A stretch of 64,000 nucleotides of DNA from Gracilaria domingensis (taxonomy: Eukaryota > Rhodophyta > Florideophyceae > Gracilariales > Gracilariaceae). The DNA is taken from the NCBI GenBank assembly GCA_022539475.1, contig VCMS01000001.1:496001-560000 (forward strand), given 5' to 3'. Position 1 is the first letter of the stretch. Each line of letters begins with the position of its first letter. Shown one piece after another: positions 1 to 10,743 of the stretch. The translations under genes were made by a program, and so were the position numbers. The notes below the pieces were generated by a model, which saw only the letters and a list, made by a program, of their open reading frames with translations, was not told the DNA's origin and made no database searches.

Positions 1-1
1 T

Positions 2-2806
2 TCGGCAAAAGTTGAATGGAAGATTAACCTCGGTGGGGAACCCACGAATGGCTTTCAAGCTGAGGAAGCTATTCTCAATGTCGATGAGAACCTCGCCAAG
101 ATGCGTTACCACGGCCAAATCAAAGGGGCTGGAACAGATCTAAACGTCTTCAAGACACAACGCTTTTCCAGAGCGGAAGATTTGGTCATAAATTTTCCTG
201 TCCCAGACGGTGTTTATACGGTGACGTTGATGTTTGCCGAAACTTGGAAGGGGGCGTATGGATCAGGAAATCGAGTTTTTGACGTAAGTACAACATTTTG
301 AGTTGGATAAGCTTGCTAGCAACATGTCGATACCGAAAACGAGTTATTTACTAACCATTTCGCTTGCTTGATCTCTACAATACCACAGGTCTATCTTGGT
401 TCAAAGCCCGGTGGCGTTATTAAGGTAATTGATCAGATGGATCCTTTTCGTTCTGGTGGTCCTGCAGGGCCCGTTCGCAGAAAGTTTAGTGGGATTGCTA
501 CCCAAGGTGGATTAACTCTTGCTCTTCGCCCTATCAAGCAGAATCCTCAAATTGCGGGCATCGTGATAAACGGCTACTCCTACGGTAACTCATTCATGGA
601 AGACTTACCAACAGTATCAGCAGGACCGTTTGAGGGCGGAGACTTCGGTTCTCTAAACAGCGTTGGCCCAAGGACTCCAGCGGATTCCAGTCTCGTGTAT
701 GACCCCTCTCTCAACCCGAAGTTCAAAGCTTCAAACAAACCACTACCACCCGGAAACAGCCCGTCTCAAGGGTTCACCATGACGGCACAGGATGCCAATC
801 CAAGCACCCCATCTGGAACAGTGGGACAACGTGCATTGCCTAACCCATTTGGAACGTCTCAAAACGCGCAGACCACGCAGAGCACACAAGGCACGAATGG
901 TGGGTCCATCGCAACTCCTGGATTATCTTCACCTTATTCTAACACAGCATACGGAGCTTCTGGATCTTCTGGAGCTACAGTTACGGGTGAACTAGGTGTT
1001 CCCGGGTCTAGTCAACCGCAAACCCTCGGGCGCCCGGCACCAGTGGCTGTGGGATCTGTGCCATTTGGTGCACCGCCAAGTGCACCGCAAGGAGCCGTGC
1101 AATACCGTTCCTTCCGACGTCGACTAGCTTCATACTATGGGGAAGGGTCCCCTGTGAACTTCCCAGTCGCTCCAAATAGCGATGTTGGAGACAATACAGC
1201 AGTTCCAGACCAGGCTGCACGGAACCAAGCTTATCCAGATCAGGTGGAGACAATAAGTTCAATGTTGACTCCGGGGGAGCAACCTGTAGCGGTTAACGAG
1301 ATTTCTAATACACCTCTAACGTCTTTGCATGATGCAACGAGTCAAAGTGTGAGCAGGGATGACGCTGTGCAGGGAATGGTTGGAGAGGTACAGCCGCCAA
1401 GCATAAGTGAAACGATGCCATCAAACTTTTTGGAACATGAAAGTTCACGAGCCCAAGGGATGTTGGAACCGTCAAGCGAACAAGAGCAAGCATCTGCCCA
1501 GAAAGAAGCACTGTCCCAAAGCCCGTTGTCGCCACTGTCGGACTTGCAAACGCCTGTCAACATTGGTGGTGCACATGAAGATATTGCAACCGCTATGAAA
1601 GGTAGGGATAGTCTTCCGTCGGAAATGTCTCCTGCAACCGCTGAAGGCTTCGGAAACTTCCAAGGACGTGCTCTTCCAGAGACCGGCAACGGCCAGTTTA
1701 CACCATCGATTTCTCAAGGTATGTCGAACAGGGTGTTGAGTTCACAGATCCAAGGCGGTCGAGAGTGGTCTGGTGTGTCGGACCTCCGAAGCTCTTCTAA
1801 CATCCAAAGTCAGGGCGGAATTCGAGATCACGCTTTCTCATCAAACGAAGGAGAAAGTCTTGGAAGGCATCGCTCGCCTACAGATTTCATGAACGGTATC
1901 CGGAATCAAATTCAATCATTGATCCGACAATCTAAAGGGTCTGACAGAACTCCTGAGGAGTCCAATGGTTACCCAGATGTCCGACATGATGCCGCCACTA
2001 CTTCTCCAGCTTATGGTTCTCAGGAACAAAAACGTACGTTTCGACCTGTTGAGCAGGTTTCAAGTCGTGTTGGGGTTTCTGGGTCGCTATCCGATGGACG
2101 TGGTCTCAACCTGAACGTTAGAGAACGAAGTGCTGAGAACGTTATACCTTCCAATTCTTTTGAAGACAGATATTCTCGACATAGCTCCCATCAGGGAATG
2201 CGTGCACCTCGAAGAAATTATGCAGATGGGTTTGAAGAAAGAAAAGATTATTCGAAGTTGAATGAAGCTGATCCACGTGCAGGTCATAGTTCGGCACATG
2301 GAGCTGGTGGAGCTATCGATGAACTATCCTCTCGTCAGTTACGTATACCTCGAAGCCTGAAGGGCATCAGTACAAGGCAGGCAGAAGATGATAGTTCCGG
2401 TTTTCCTGATGCCCCGGGTGTGCCTAGAGGCTCCGACGACCCCTCAGGAATTCCAGAAGTACCTCCTTCTGCTGGAGTTCATATTGGAAATGGAAAGCTG
2501 GATGGAATCTGTATTGATAATTCCACACACTGCAGCTGTGGTATGGTGAATGAGGAACCCAAAGAGTGCTTGTATGTTGCAAAGGAAGACGGGGAGTCGT
2601 TGTTGTGCGTTAAACAACCATGCCAGGGAAAGCTGGTTTGTGCATGTGCACCTGGGGCTAGTTCCCTTTGCGAACGGTCTATCGTGAGAGATATTCTTGT
2701 CCCAGCTACAGTTCACAAACACGGCGATATAGAGGAATCAGAAGTTGTTCCATGTCGTAGAGAGAACTTGGAACATGGCATCACTGTTTTGACTCCAGCT
2801 GCGTAA
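2..2806 (+). CDS. Malectin-domain protein with Cys-rich C-terminus (5' end outside window)
   Basis: The reading frame is open from the left edge, runs to 283, and resumes at 389 after a 105-bp intron. About 899 residues are visible. The first ~150 form a malectin-like carbohydrate-binding domain: an INLGGE start, LMFAETW, and RVFD joined across the intron to VYLGSKPGG, with FD-V preserved by the splice. A long Ser/Gln/Pro-rich, probably disordered region follows (about residues 190-790). The last ~100 residues carry ten cysteines in a compact pattern (HCSCG, CACAP), likely a disulfide-bonded extracellular module. Malectin folds bind di-glucose or related glycans, so a wall or ER glycan-binding role is inferred. 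No transmembrane segment is visible in this part; the N-terminus is missing. The malectin call is firm; I do not recognise the Cys-rich module. Confidence 0.8.
284..388 (+). other. Intron (malectin gene), phase 0
   Basis: GTAAGT donor directly after a GAC codon, perfect TACTAAC branch site at 349-355, and ACAG acceptor. Removing it joins FD to VYLGS as in other malectin domains. Confidence 0.85.
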
Positions 2807-4308
2807 GATACCGTACTGAGCTTCTGGACGGGAACTCGTTGACTGAGGAGCGTTCAGAAGACGTTCGACTAATCTCCAGTTCAACCCGATCGGAAAGAGT
2901 TATTTGGCGTACACTTCAAATTGTGATTCCACCAAGACAAACACTAATTATCATAAGGTTTCTTCGCTTCCATTAGAGGCATAGTCAATGTAAACAAGAA
3001 GAGAAGATCTCTGCGTTCAAATGTTAAAAGAACTCTTCATCATAACGTAGTTGAATCTTCTTCTGAAGAAAACGGGTCATCGGCCTTAGACTCGGAACCC
3101 TGTCAGAATGGTAAGGTTGAAGCACTGGACACAGTACATACGCATACCTATGGCTCTCTTCCGTTTTGCAGCTTGAATAATTCGACCCAAAGCCGCTTGT
3201 AGATCTACTCTCAGGCAAATCCGTCGTTCAAAAGCAATTGGCCGGAAGAACAAAGCTCATGGAATATGTACGGAATAATGACAAGATATTTTTAGTAGTG
3301 GCCAAATTCAGATGCGACATGACCTGAGGAGGGAACGAAGTCAGAAGGAAGTCTGAACTGTGAAAAGCTATTCTGCGATAGTTAGCAATGCATGAAAGTG
3401 ATGTAAGTTTCGTTTTTGGCTTTCCAGGATCTGCGTCTCGTTCGAACGCGAGTTGGCGACATCGAGGGTCGCCTTGAATAAATGTTGTCAGACCTGTATG
3501 TGTTTCATTTCTCAGAAGAAGGCCACCGAGCTAAAATGTCCTGTGCTCACGTAAGAAATGTTTGGGCATAATTCTCTCTCTCTCCCTCTCTCTACGTGTA
3601 ATGTGAAAAGCATGCGCTAATTCCTTGTGTGAATGGGTGTGTAAACGAGCCAATAACCTAAAACATCTCTATACCGCAGTAACCAAATAGTAATCAGTAG
3701 CTGTTCTACACGCCCTCGGTGGGAAAAGTTCAACCAAGAAGCCTCAAGAATCTAAGGCTCTCGCACAGGCCGAATAGTAATGATGGCAATGGATAAAGAA
3801 ATAGGGGCGTTATTGTGAGGGCAGTGAAGCAGTCGACATTATGAGGCGCATTTTGTTGCGCGCACGGGGGTATGGAATACAAGCCCTCATACTCGCTATG
3901 GCAAACAAAGCTAGAAGACAGCCGAAGCGCTATAATGTGATAAACACGTATTGAACTAGGTAGTTGTTAATGTAATAAATTGAAAGCTTGACAAGATTGA
4001 AGTACCAGTTAAGGATTGTGTGCCCGGGCGGATACATTAAGTTCAAGCTAAACTAACCTGGAAGAAACGGTTGGAAAGTTTTCGGATCTTAAGTTAGTTA
4101 GAGACACGACGCAAGTTTGTATGGTTGAAAGCCTGATCAACCACAGTTCTCATGAAAGCAATGAACGCAACGACAAGTTCAAACAACTTGAACTGGGCTG
4201 CTATGAGTTTTTTAAGTTCTTGCAGCAAAGCGGCATGATGCTTAGGAATGACGGATTGTTGAAGAACCAACGTACGAGTGGCGAGAGGCAGTTCAACACA
4301 AATCTCAT
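2807..4308. other. Intergenic, no gene seen
   Basis: This is 3' flanking DNA between a plus-strand and a minus-strand gene that end tail to tail. It holds an AATAAA at 3477-3482 that could serve polyadenylation of the malectin gene, and a short CT-rich tract near 3574-3592. Open frames here are short and without recognisable content. Confidence 0.5.
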
Positions 4309-5094
4309 TCATCGGTGGGAGGGAGTTTGGCAGATATTTGGCTGAACGCTTGAAGCACACAGGACTTGTTGGGGTGGTGGCGTCTCAGGGAGGGAAGTCA
4401 TGTCGATGGCATGATAGCTGTGAGCAGGGGTGCTTCCAGCATTGAGAGTTGTAAAGTCGAAAGAAGTTGGTTGGTCGAAGTCAGATTCGAACTCGGACTC
4501 GGATTGCGATGTGGTATCACCGCCCAGGTAAGACATTAGGCGAGTGACGTGCGGATACTTGTGTAGCTCAGCTCCCTTATGATTGCAGGGACAATGACAA
4601 ATGGTGTCCATGTCCTGGTCTTCGCACATCTTGAGGTACACTTCCGGGCGATCGGTTCCAAATGTGAGAGTGACCTCACTGAAGGTCTCGACGAGGGGTT
4701 GCAGCGATGAGTCATGGGGTGAAGATGGGTCAATAGAAGGTGGTGTTAAGATTTCATTGGCCGTGTGATCAGAAACAGGTTTTGAGGTGGCCTTGATGGG
4801 GGAGGGGAAGTACGAGAAGGCATTGATATCGTCCGGAGCGGTGATTGAGACCGGACAGTAGTTTGGTGAACGACGGGCGGGGGGAGTGGCGGATGAAACC
4901 AGGACGATGGTGAAGATTGAAATGATGATAAACGACGATACGGCGAGCACAGAATTGGCAGAGACATGCAACTGAATAGGCTGCGCAGTCAGGACAGTCG
5001 CGAACGAGTTGTAGTCTCCCAGCACCGAAAGCAGGTCGAACAGTTGAACCGCCAGCAGCGAGGAAGAGATGAATGCAATGACGCAGGGGAACAT
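4309..5094 (-). CDS. Small two-pass membrane protein, unknown
   Basis: 261 residues from the ATG at 5094. An open frame continues upstream, but it lies in Ala/Arg-biased CpG-island DNA, and a TATA-like CTATATC at 5191-5196 would place the transcription start below it, so I chose the internal Met. Two hydrophobic segments near the N-terminus (about residues 2-22 and 44-66, the second IIISIFTIVLV) suggest membrane insertion. The rest is polar and acidic, with a CHCPCNHKG cysteine/histidine cluster near residue 165 that could bind metal, and Ser/Glu/Asp-rich stretches. No known family recognised. Function unknown. Confidence 0.55.
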   Translation of the reverse strand: MFPCVIAFISSSLLAVQLFDLLSVLGDYNSFATVLTAQPIQLHVSANSVLAVSSFIIISIFTIVLVSSATPPARRSPNYCPVSITAPDDINAFSYFPSPIKATSKPVSDHTANEILTPPSIDPSSPHDSSLQPLVETFSEVTLTFGTDRPEVYLKMCEDQDMDTICHCPCNHKGAELHKYPHVTRLMSYLGGDTTSQSESEFESDFDQPTSFDFTTLNAGSTPAHSYHAIDMTSLPETPPPQQVLCASSVQPNICQTPSHR

Positions 5095-5190
5095 GTTGCA
5101 AAGCGCGCTAAGGCAGGCAAAGGTGGACGCAAAGAGCAGAAAAGGTAGAGGGAAACACGAACGAAGAAGACGATTAGGGGGGGCACTCAG

Positions 5191-5196
5191 ATATAG
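5191..5196 (-). promoter_or_regulatory. TATA-like element
   Basis: CTATATC on the minus strand about 100 bp upstream of the chosen ATG of the two-pass membrane protein. Weak evidence, position only. Confidence 0.3.
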
Positions 5197-6511
5197 CGGG
5201 TCATCGAACGGACGACAGATAATTGCGGCGCGCGCGAGCGCGAGCGCGAGAGCGCGCGCAATCGAATTAGGACGCGGTGTGCGCGGCGCGGCGACGGCGC
5301 GCGCTGCTAGTCGCGACGCGCATGATGCAATCGCGGCGCGCCAGGAGAGGCGGACGAACACGCGCTTTCCAATTCGAGCAGCCGTGCAGCGTCGCGTGTC
5401 GCGCGCGTGGCCGCGCGTCTAATTCATCATCAGGCGGCGTGCATGCGCCGTGGCTGCCGCTTGCCACGACATCATCATTTCCACGCCTCGGCCACGTGGA
5501 CATTCGTGTCGCATCTCCCAAGCCGCCCGAAGTCCTTCCTCGCTAAGCGGAATCAGCAAGAGAGCACTGGGCGCCTGCTGGAAACTTGCTGCTGCGGTCA
5601 GAGGATCCGTAAGTGTCTTTCAGTGTTTGAATCGTCGTCACTGAGTCTGATATCTGTGTGCTGAGAAAAAGACCTTTTTTCTCCGCCCGCGAAAATCATC
5701 TCCTCCAGTGCCACAGATCAAGCAGCTGGGTCAGTCTCAAACTACCGAGGGTACGATCGTACACCATAGCCCAACTTTAGATACCAGCAAAGCATGTCAA
5801 GTAGGACGTGACCTGGTCGTTTTTTGTTTCACAGGCTTGAAGTCCGAGAGAACAAACCGGTCAACAGGTTTTCCTACCAGTTTATGTAGCCAAGACGCAT
5901 AAACTGTATGTAATTGGTACATATTTACCTTCAACGCAATGATGAGTGCTCTTGGGAAGATATAGTAAAGCAAAGGAAGAAGATTGACTGTTTTTGGATG
6001 AGGCGTCGAAAAAGAAATTGATGCTTGCTCACTTTTGAGCTTAAGTATACTTCGGCAATGTGAAACGCGTATGTCGTGAACTGATTCAGAACCATTACAG
6101 TTTCACTATGGAGGGAATGGCCATGCTCTCTACAGAATGAATGATACTTTTGCTTCTGGTGTGATAACTGTGCATGATGATGATGATGCGAAGGCTTTTG
6201 CAAAGCTTCAGTATTGCAGATTGGTTGGTCGTCAAAGAATATCGATTGGCGTAAAGACGGTATCCTTAGAGCATGAGAAATGGGAAGAGGAGGTACACTA
6301 GTGTGCTGAGAGGAGCAGCGAGTGGCGATGACGAGTACAGCACTCGCTGCACAAAGTAAAAAAGTGATAGAGTGCGCAGCACGTGGCAATGCAATGTTGC
6401 TGCAAAGCGGTTGGTCGGAGGCAAACCAAAACCTCTACCCAATCAAAACGTCGGAAACTGAAATCTGGTGCGGTTCAGTTGATGAGGTTGTTGCAAACTA
6501 CATCAGTACGT

Positions 6512-6536
6512 GTACACTGCACCGAGTGCAGTGTAC
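6512..6536. repeat. Perfect hairpin, 11-bp arms
   Basis: GTACACTGCAC and its exact reverse complement are separated by CGA. Confidence 0.8.
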
Positions 6537-6551
6537 TGGTATCAAAGGCAA

Positions 6552-6580
6552 AAGGCTAGCCTTAGCAAAAGGCTAGCCTT
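6552..6580. repeat. Two copies of palindrome AAGGCTAGCCTT
   Basis: The self-complementary 12-mer occurs at 6552-6563 and 6569-6580, and the second copy abuts TATATA. Read on the minus strand this is TATATAAGGC followed by two dyads, like a core promoter with paired dimer-binding sites. Confidence 0.75.
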
Positions 6581-6605
6581 ATATACCTTCTATTCTTCCG
6601 AGGGC

Positions 6606-6638
6606 CACGATAGGGGGTTATGATAACCCCCCATCGTG
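6606..6638. repeat. Inverted repeat, 16-bp arms, one mismatch
   Basis: CACGATAGGGGGTTAT, one spacer base, then the complementary arm with a single A/G difference. Confidence 0.8.
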
Positions 6639-7059
6639 CCCCCCTCATACAGTAACCTTGATCCCTGACGCGAAGCATGACTGACGTCCAGTGCTTTTCT
6701 CTTTGCCCCTTTCGCATTTGACGTGCACCGATGTCTCGGAGATGCGGGAAAACAGTTCGCTTGCCGTATCGCCGAGTACGTGAGCGGAGTACGCGGCCCA
6801 AACCCTGTCCACGAATATCACACCTTCGTGCTCAGCCTGGAGCGAACCCTACTGCACTACACTGCAGCGGCCGTGAACCGCGGACGCCTACCGCTTGAAA
6901 CCGCGGGACGCGGCGTGTCCACTTTGTACAACGTACTTTCAAATGCTCTTAAACAAAGGTCTCGTTCGTTCGTTCGTTCTTCTGCAGTCCGGAGGCTTGC
7001 TTCAAGAGTATTCCTGCACCATTTTGAAACCCGAACCTGTTCCTCCCCAGTAGTATCAC

Positions 7060-8712
7060 ATGGGCTTTTTGTATTACTCACGTCATACGAACACCTATCA
7101 TGATTCCATGGTTAAGGATGAGAAGTTGACCGCAAAGTTCTTCTACCTCTCTATGGGTCTCGATGGTCTTGATGAGCAGACACAGCCGCTGAAACCGACC
7201 AATTTGGAACAATACGCAACGGACGGGATCGAGATAAGAACCGTGGGCGGTCATCATGCCCTCGCTGCAATGCTTATTGAAACGGACATTCAAGTGACAG
7301 ATGATTTCTTTGCCGAAGAAAACGCGTACGGGATTGAGGGTGATGTTGTCATTGACAAGCAATCAAGTGGGACTAAACAACTCTGGACGGTATCTTGCCA
7401 TTATGGAGACATCATTCTTGTTTCCGAGTTCCAATGCTCTTCGAATTCGGACATCTCTGGAACGGATGTCGAGCACAATTCGCACATACCAAAAACCTCT
7501 CGTGATTATCTGATTGAACAACTCAAGCTTATCTGGGACACTAATGTGTTCCCAGATGCACTTCAAATTAGATCACGGCAGAGCAAGATTGAACCTTATC
7601 CGGGGCCCATCCGTATCTCTTTACCCACTGCCACGGCGATCCCACCGTGGGGATTGGGATTCCCACGCTCACTTGGGATGATGGGATCCCCCCCTACCGG
7701 GGCATCCCCACAGCAGAATAACCTCGGGGTTACGAAAGGCGAACACGATTGTTGCACTTGTTGCTCTTGTTTTTCGGGGTGTTTCACTAACGCGTGCTCC
7801 CGCAGAAAACATCGAAAGCGCATCGAAAAGCAGAAACCGTGTGAAGAGACTCTGAAAGTAGGCAATGTTCGAGTCGTGCTTTCAAATAATCCTTTCCAGC
7901 GATACAGACATAGAATTTGTTGCCTCACACGCCCGTCTCTTACTAATACGCGATATATTAACGGGCTGCCGGAAAGAAAGCTGGAGAATAATTCTGTGGT
8001 CCAAAGAGCTAGAGCTCATGACCACTCAAGCTTCGTAAAAGAGTTGTACGACAAAAGCGTTTCCGAGAGGGGTACATCGCAGAAAAAGTACTCGGATACG
8101 TATCGGTTTGGACGGCGAGAATATGTTATTGAAGGGAATGATCTCGTCGTGTATATCACTAAACCACGAACCCAAGGAAATGATTATACCGTCCAAGCAT
8201 TGGCTGGAATGGCAGAAACGCTTCCAGAGGTGCAGTTTTCAGTTTCTACGACCATATATGGCCGTGAAAAGGTAAGAATAGTGGCCACGAATCTGCTGAA
8301 CAGTCTGTCCTTCAACGAATATCAAAGCGATCGCTGGCAAGAGTTCGCAAACAATGTGATAAGGTGCTGCTCGTTAGGAGCTTCAGATGGAAGTAGTGGA
8401 GGGTGTTGGGCAGTATTGTATGGCACACCAAGAAGAAAGGTTGACATAAATTGGTTCTTGAAAGGCTCTGTCGCGGAGCAGCAGAGAATTTATATAGTGC
8501 GAACCAATTCAAAGGTGTTCATTACTGCCGGAGACTATCGTCCTTTTTATACTGTGGACAGTATCTCACCAAATGGGGTGGTCCATGTTTCTGATGACAC
8601 TGATTCCTTCGAAAAGCTTTCTCCGAGGACTAAACTGTGGTTTGTCGACCTAAAAGGCCTATACCTTGGCGGGATCAACGAGCAAGAGGCACCCGAAATA
8701 TCTGGACGTTGA
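7060..8712 (+). CDS. Orphan protein with central cysteine cluster
   Basis: 550 residues from ATG 7060; an in-frame Met at 7108 (MVKDEKL) is an alternative. No signal peptide or membrane segment. About residues 225-250 contain a dense cluster (CCTCCSCFSGC) immediately followed by a basic stretch (RRKHRKRIEKQK), reminiscent of a palmitoylated or metal-binding module, but no known spacing fits. Flanking segments look globular (WTVSCHYGDIILVSEFQ; GREKVRIVATN). I do not recognise any family. Codon content and length support a real gene. The upstream region contains a cluster of palindromes. An upstream exon cannot be excluded: CCCCAG precedes the ATG. Confidence 0.6.
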   Translation: MGFLYYSRHTNTYHDSMVKDEKLTAKFFYLSMGLDGLDEQTQPLKPTNLEQYATDGIEIRTVGGHHALAAMLIETDIQVTDDFFAEENAYGIEGDVVIDKQSSGTKQLWTVSCHYGDIILVSEFQCSSNSDISGTDVEHNSHIPKTSRDYLIEQLKLIWDTNVFPDALQIRSRQSKIEPYPGPIRISLPTATAIPPWGLGFPRSLGMMGSPPTGASPQQNNLGVTKGEHDCCTCCSCFSGCFTNACSRRKHRKRIEKQKPCEETLKVGNVRVVLSNNPFQRYRHRICCLTRPSLTNTRYINGLPERKLENNSVVQRARAHDHSSFVKELYDKSVSERGTSQKKYSDTYRFGRREYVIEGNDLVVYITKPRTQGNDYTVQALAGMAETLPEVQFSVSTTIYGREKVRIVATNLLNSLSFNEYQSDRWQEFANNVIRCCSLGASDGSSGGCWAVLYGTPRRKVDINWFLKGSVAEQQRIYIVRTNSKVFITAGDYRPFYTVDSISPNGVVHVSDDTDSFEKLSPRTKLWFVDLKGLYLGGINEQEAPEISGR

Positions 8713-9603
8713 TATGTTCTGAGAACGGGACAAACATCTGCACTTGAGCACCAACAGATGTTTTTAAAACAAGGTCTTTTTGTACATCTCCCTCTTGTTG
8801 TGGTGCGAAGGAATCTTAATGGCTTCAACTAGATACCAGACCCGGGCAAGGGTATGCTTTCCAATCCCCCTTGTAACACAAGACGTGGGAAAAAGGGTAA
8901 ATATGATCCATTCCGACGACTAACCCGAAGCATTCAAGTATCAAAGCACTAGTCCTTTCCATTAGAAACCTGAATACGGTTTAGATACAATAGCGTATCG
9001 CTTGATACGATTTACGTTCCTGATACGAAACCTGTGTAGGTCTTGCTTTGAAATATGAGGGTTTGTACTTGTGCAAAGTTTTTGAATTGATTGTTTCCTT
9101 CGAAGCCTGCAGTCAAAGTTTCCACCCCAAGAGATCGACGTTGATATAATCTCAGAGGTCGAACAGTGTGGAACATTTCCGACTATGCCCTGCATTGAAG
9201 ATGAAAAAGATCACGATCACGAGGAAGGCACATTTACATTCTTTTTCATATAATGAGAGCAATCCCTTGCATGGAACGCCAAAAACTTAGCTTGCATAGT
9301 AACCGAAGGGAAATGTACTTCACGATATCTTGAAGCCAGCATTTGTGTTGCTCATCGTCTAAGTCGTGCGAGTGTGGAACATGGCCGTGGCCAAGAATTG
9401 CTCCGTTAACAATGACATTAAAGAATCGTAGGATGGCGCTTTATAGTCATGATGATGTTTAAGACGGCAGTGTACTGTTTGAGGGTACGGGTGCGAAGTG
9501 TGAGGTACTGTGTGAGGTGGCTTCTCTGTGCTTTTCAGGTTCGATATACCCTTCGCAAATAGCATTTCAAGCATAGAGAGATCATTGTGATGATCTTCAC
9601 ATG

Positions 9604-9623
9604 ATGATGATGATCATCATCAT
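9604..9623. repeat. Perfect 20-bp palindrome of ATG/CAT triplets
   Basis: (ATG)n passes into (CAT)n symmetrically around GATC. Confidence 0.8.
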
Positions 9624-9772
9624 GATGACCACCGTTTTATTGAATGAACGAACCCAAGCAATTCATTTGAAGGTTCTCGGGGTTCTTCCCCAGGACCGTT
9701 GGATGCCATGGGAGGAAGTCGAGGGAACATGGATCTGTAGAAATCGCCCTTCCATACCCACTGGGTGTGACA

Positions 9773-9817
9773 AGTCGATGTCTACACGTACAGATTCTGT
9801 ACGTGTAGACATCGACT
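9773..9817. repeat. Perfect hairpin, 21-bp arms, 3-nt loop
   Basis: The left arm 9773-9793 and right arm 9797-9817 are exact reverse complements with loop ATT. It lies 139 bp upstream of the NAA30 start codon. Confidence 0.9.
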
Positions 9818-9956
9818 ACAGAACCATGTCAGCGGTTTTTTTTGTTTTATTTTGGTCTCTTTTGAGTTCCGACTGTATATTGCCCCATGAATTCGGCGCC
9901 ATGGTTCTAGCTTCGTCCTGCTCCAACACTTTGTTCTTATTCTTCACTTCAGAGTT

Positions 9957-10625
9957 ATGGACGGCTCCCACGACGTACAGATAATACCGTACGTATTCCC
10001 TACCGATTTTCATAGATGAGGAGGTTCCTTGTTTCAGAAATTCTGACTTTAAGAGAGAGAGAGAAGATATCGTGATGAAAATCATCTTGCCCTCATTCAA
10101 CCTCTTATAGACAAAGATCTGTCAGAACCATATTCAATCTTTACCTATCGTTATTTCATATCTCAATGGCCACACCTCTGCTTCCTCGCCATGGACAAAA
10201 AAGAATGTGTCGGTGCAATTGTCTGCAAATTGGTAAGCACAACCAAACTCCTAACAAACTTTTTTCGTACCTTAGCACGCTCCAATGCCAACTAACATTG
10301 CGGACATTCGAAGGAATCCCACAAGAACAGCTTAATGCGTGGATACATAGCAATGCTCGTCGTACGCCATGACTGTCGCAAGCTTGGACTGGGCTCTAAG
10401 TTAGTCTCAACGGCCATTGACACGATGATAACACACGGTTGCCACGAGGTTACTCTGGAAGCGGAAGTAACCAACAAAGCCGCATTGCGTCTTTATCAGA
10501 ATCTAGGATTCATTAGAGATAAGCGTCTCGAGAAGTACTACCTCAATGGCAATGACGCTTTCCGCCTGAGACTAAAGCTCAGGGCCACGCCCGCCTACAA
10601 ATACATGCAGTCGACGCAGTCTTAG
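9957..10625 (+). CDS. NAA30: N-alpha-acetyltransferase 30 (NatC catalytic subunit)
   Basis: Three exons, 9957-9988, 10067-10232 and 10314-10625, give 169 residues, a compact NAA30/Mak3. NatC acetylates nascent N-termini beginning Met-Leu, Met-Ile, Met-Phe and similar, at the ribosome with NAA35 and NAA38. Diagnostic sequence: [35 protein letters not shown], the acetyl-CoA loop [28 protein letters not shown] and YYLNG. The splice sites were chosen because each restores the family alignment: IIPY-RDENHL across intron 1 and VCKL-ESHKN across intron 2. The exact first exon is inferred from frame and a 32-nt coding length; the other two exons are firm. It ends 118 bp from the Tudor-SN stop, tail to tail. 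Confidence 0.9.
9989..10066 (+). other. Intron 1 of NAA30, phase 2
   Basis: 78 bp, GTACGT donor and GAAG acceptor, with CTGAC about 20 nt before the acceptor as a possible branch site. Confidence 0.65.
10233..10313 (+). other. Intron 2 of NAA30, phase 0
   Basis: 81 bp, GTAAGC donor, AACTAAC branch site at 10290-10296 and CGAAG acceptor. A CTTAG further upstream is skipped because it would break the conserved reading frame. Confidence 0.85.
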
Positions 10626-10743
10626 CAGCTAGCCGTCTTAACTCTAATGCAACCAACACCAGCTGTTGCAGTTCAGTGCAATGGCCTGCTCTCGTCACAA
10701 ATCATCTTAGACCTTTTGTTACTTCTACTCTTGGTGAAGATAT

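Larger units (their letters stand above)
5095..7059. other. Intergenic CpG island and palindrome-rich DNA
   Basis: The first ~400 bp are very GC-rich (CGCGCG runs), a promoter-type island. The remainder is ordinary in composition. A minus-strand frame at 5931-6389 encodes a hydrophobic N-terminus but has no in-frame ATG, so I do not call it. Three inverted repeats cluster at 6512-6638 around a TATATA element at 6579-6586. Confidence 0.5.
8713..9956. other. Intergenic, hairpin-bearing
   Basis: No convincing gene. It holds an ATG/CAT palindrome at 9604-9623 and a 21-bp-arm hairpin at 9773-9817, shortly upstream of NAA30. Confidence 0.5.

Noticed and set aside
5931-6389. Minus-strand frame with a signal-peptide-like N-terminus and five consecutive His
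   Set aside because: It has no in-frame ATG before the hydrophobic segment (the first codon would be TTG) and no splice partner I can find.
6723-7103. 126-codon plus-strand frame upstream of the orphan gene
   Set aside because: It overlaps the start of the better-supported gene in another frame and lacks recognisable content.
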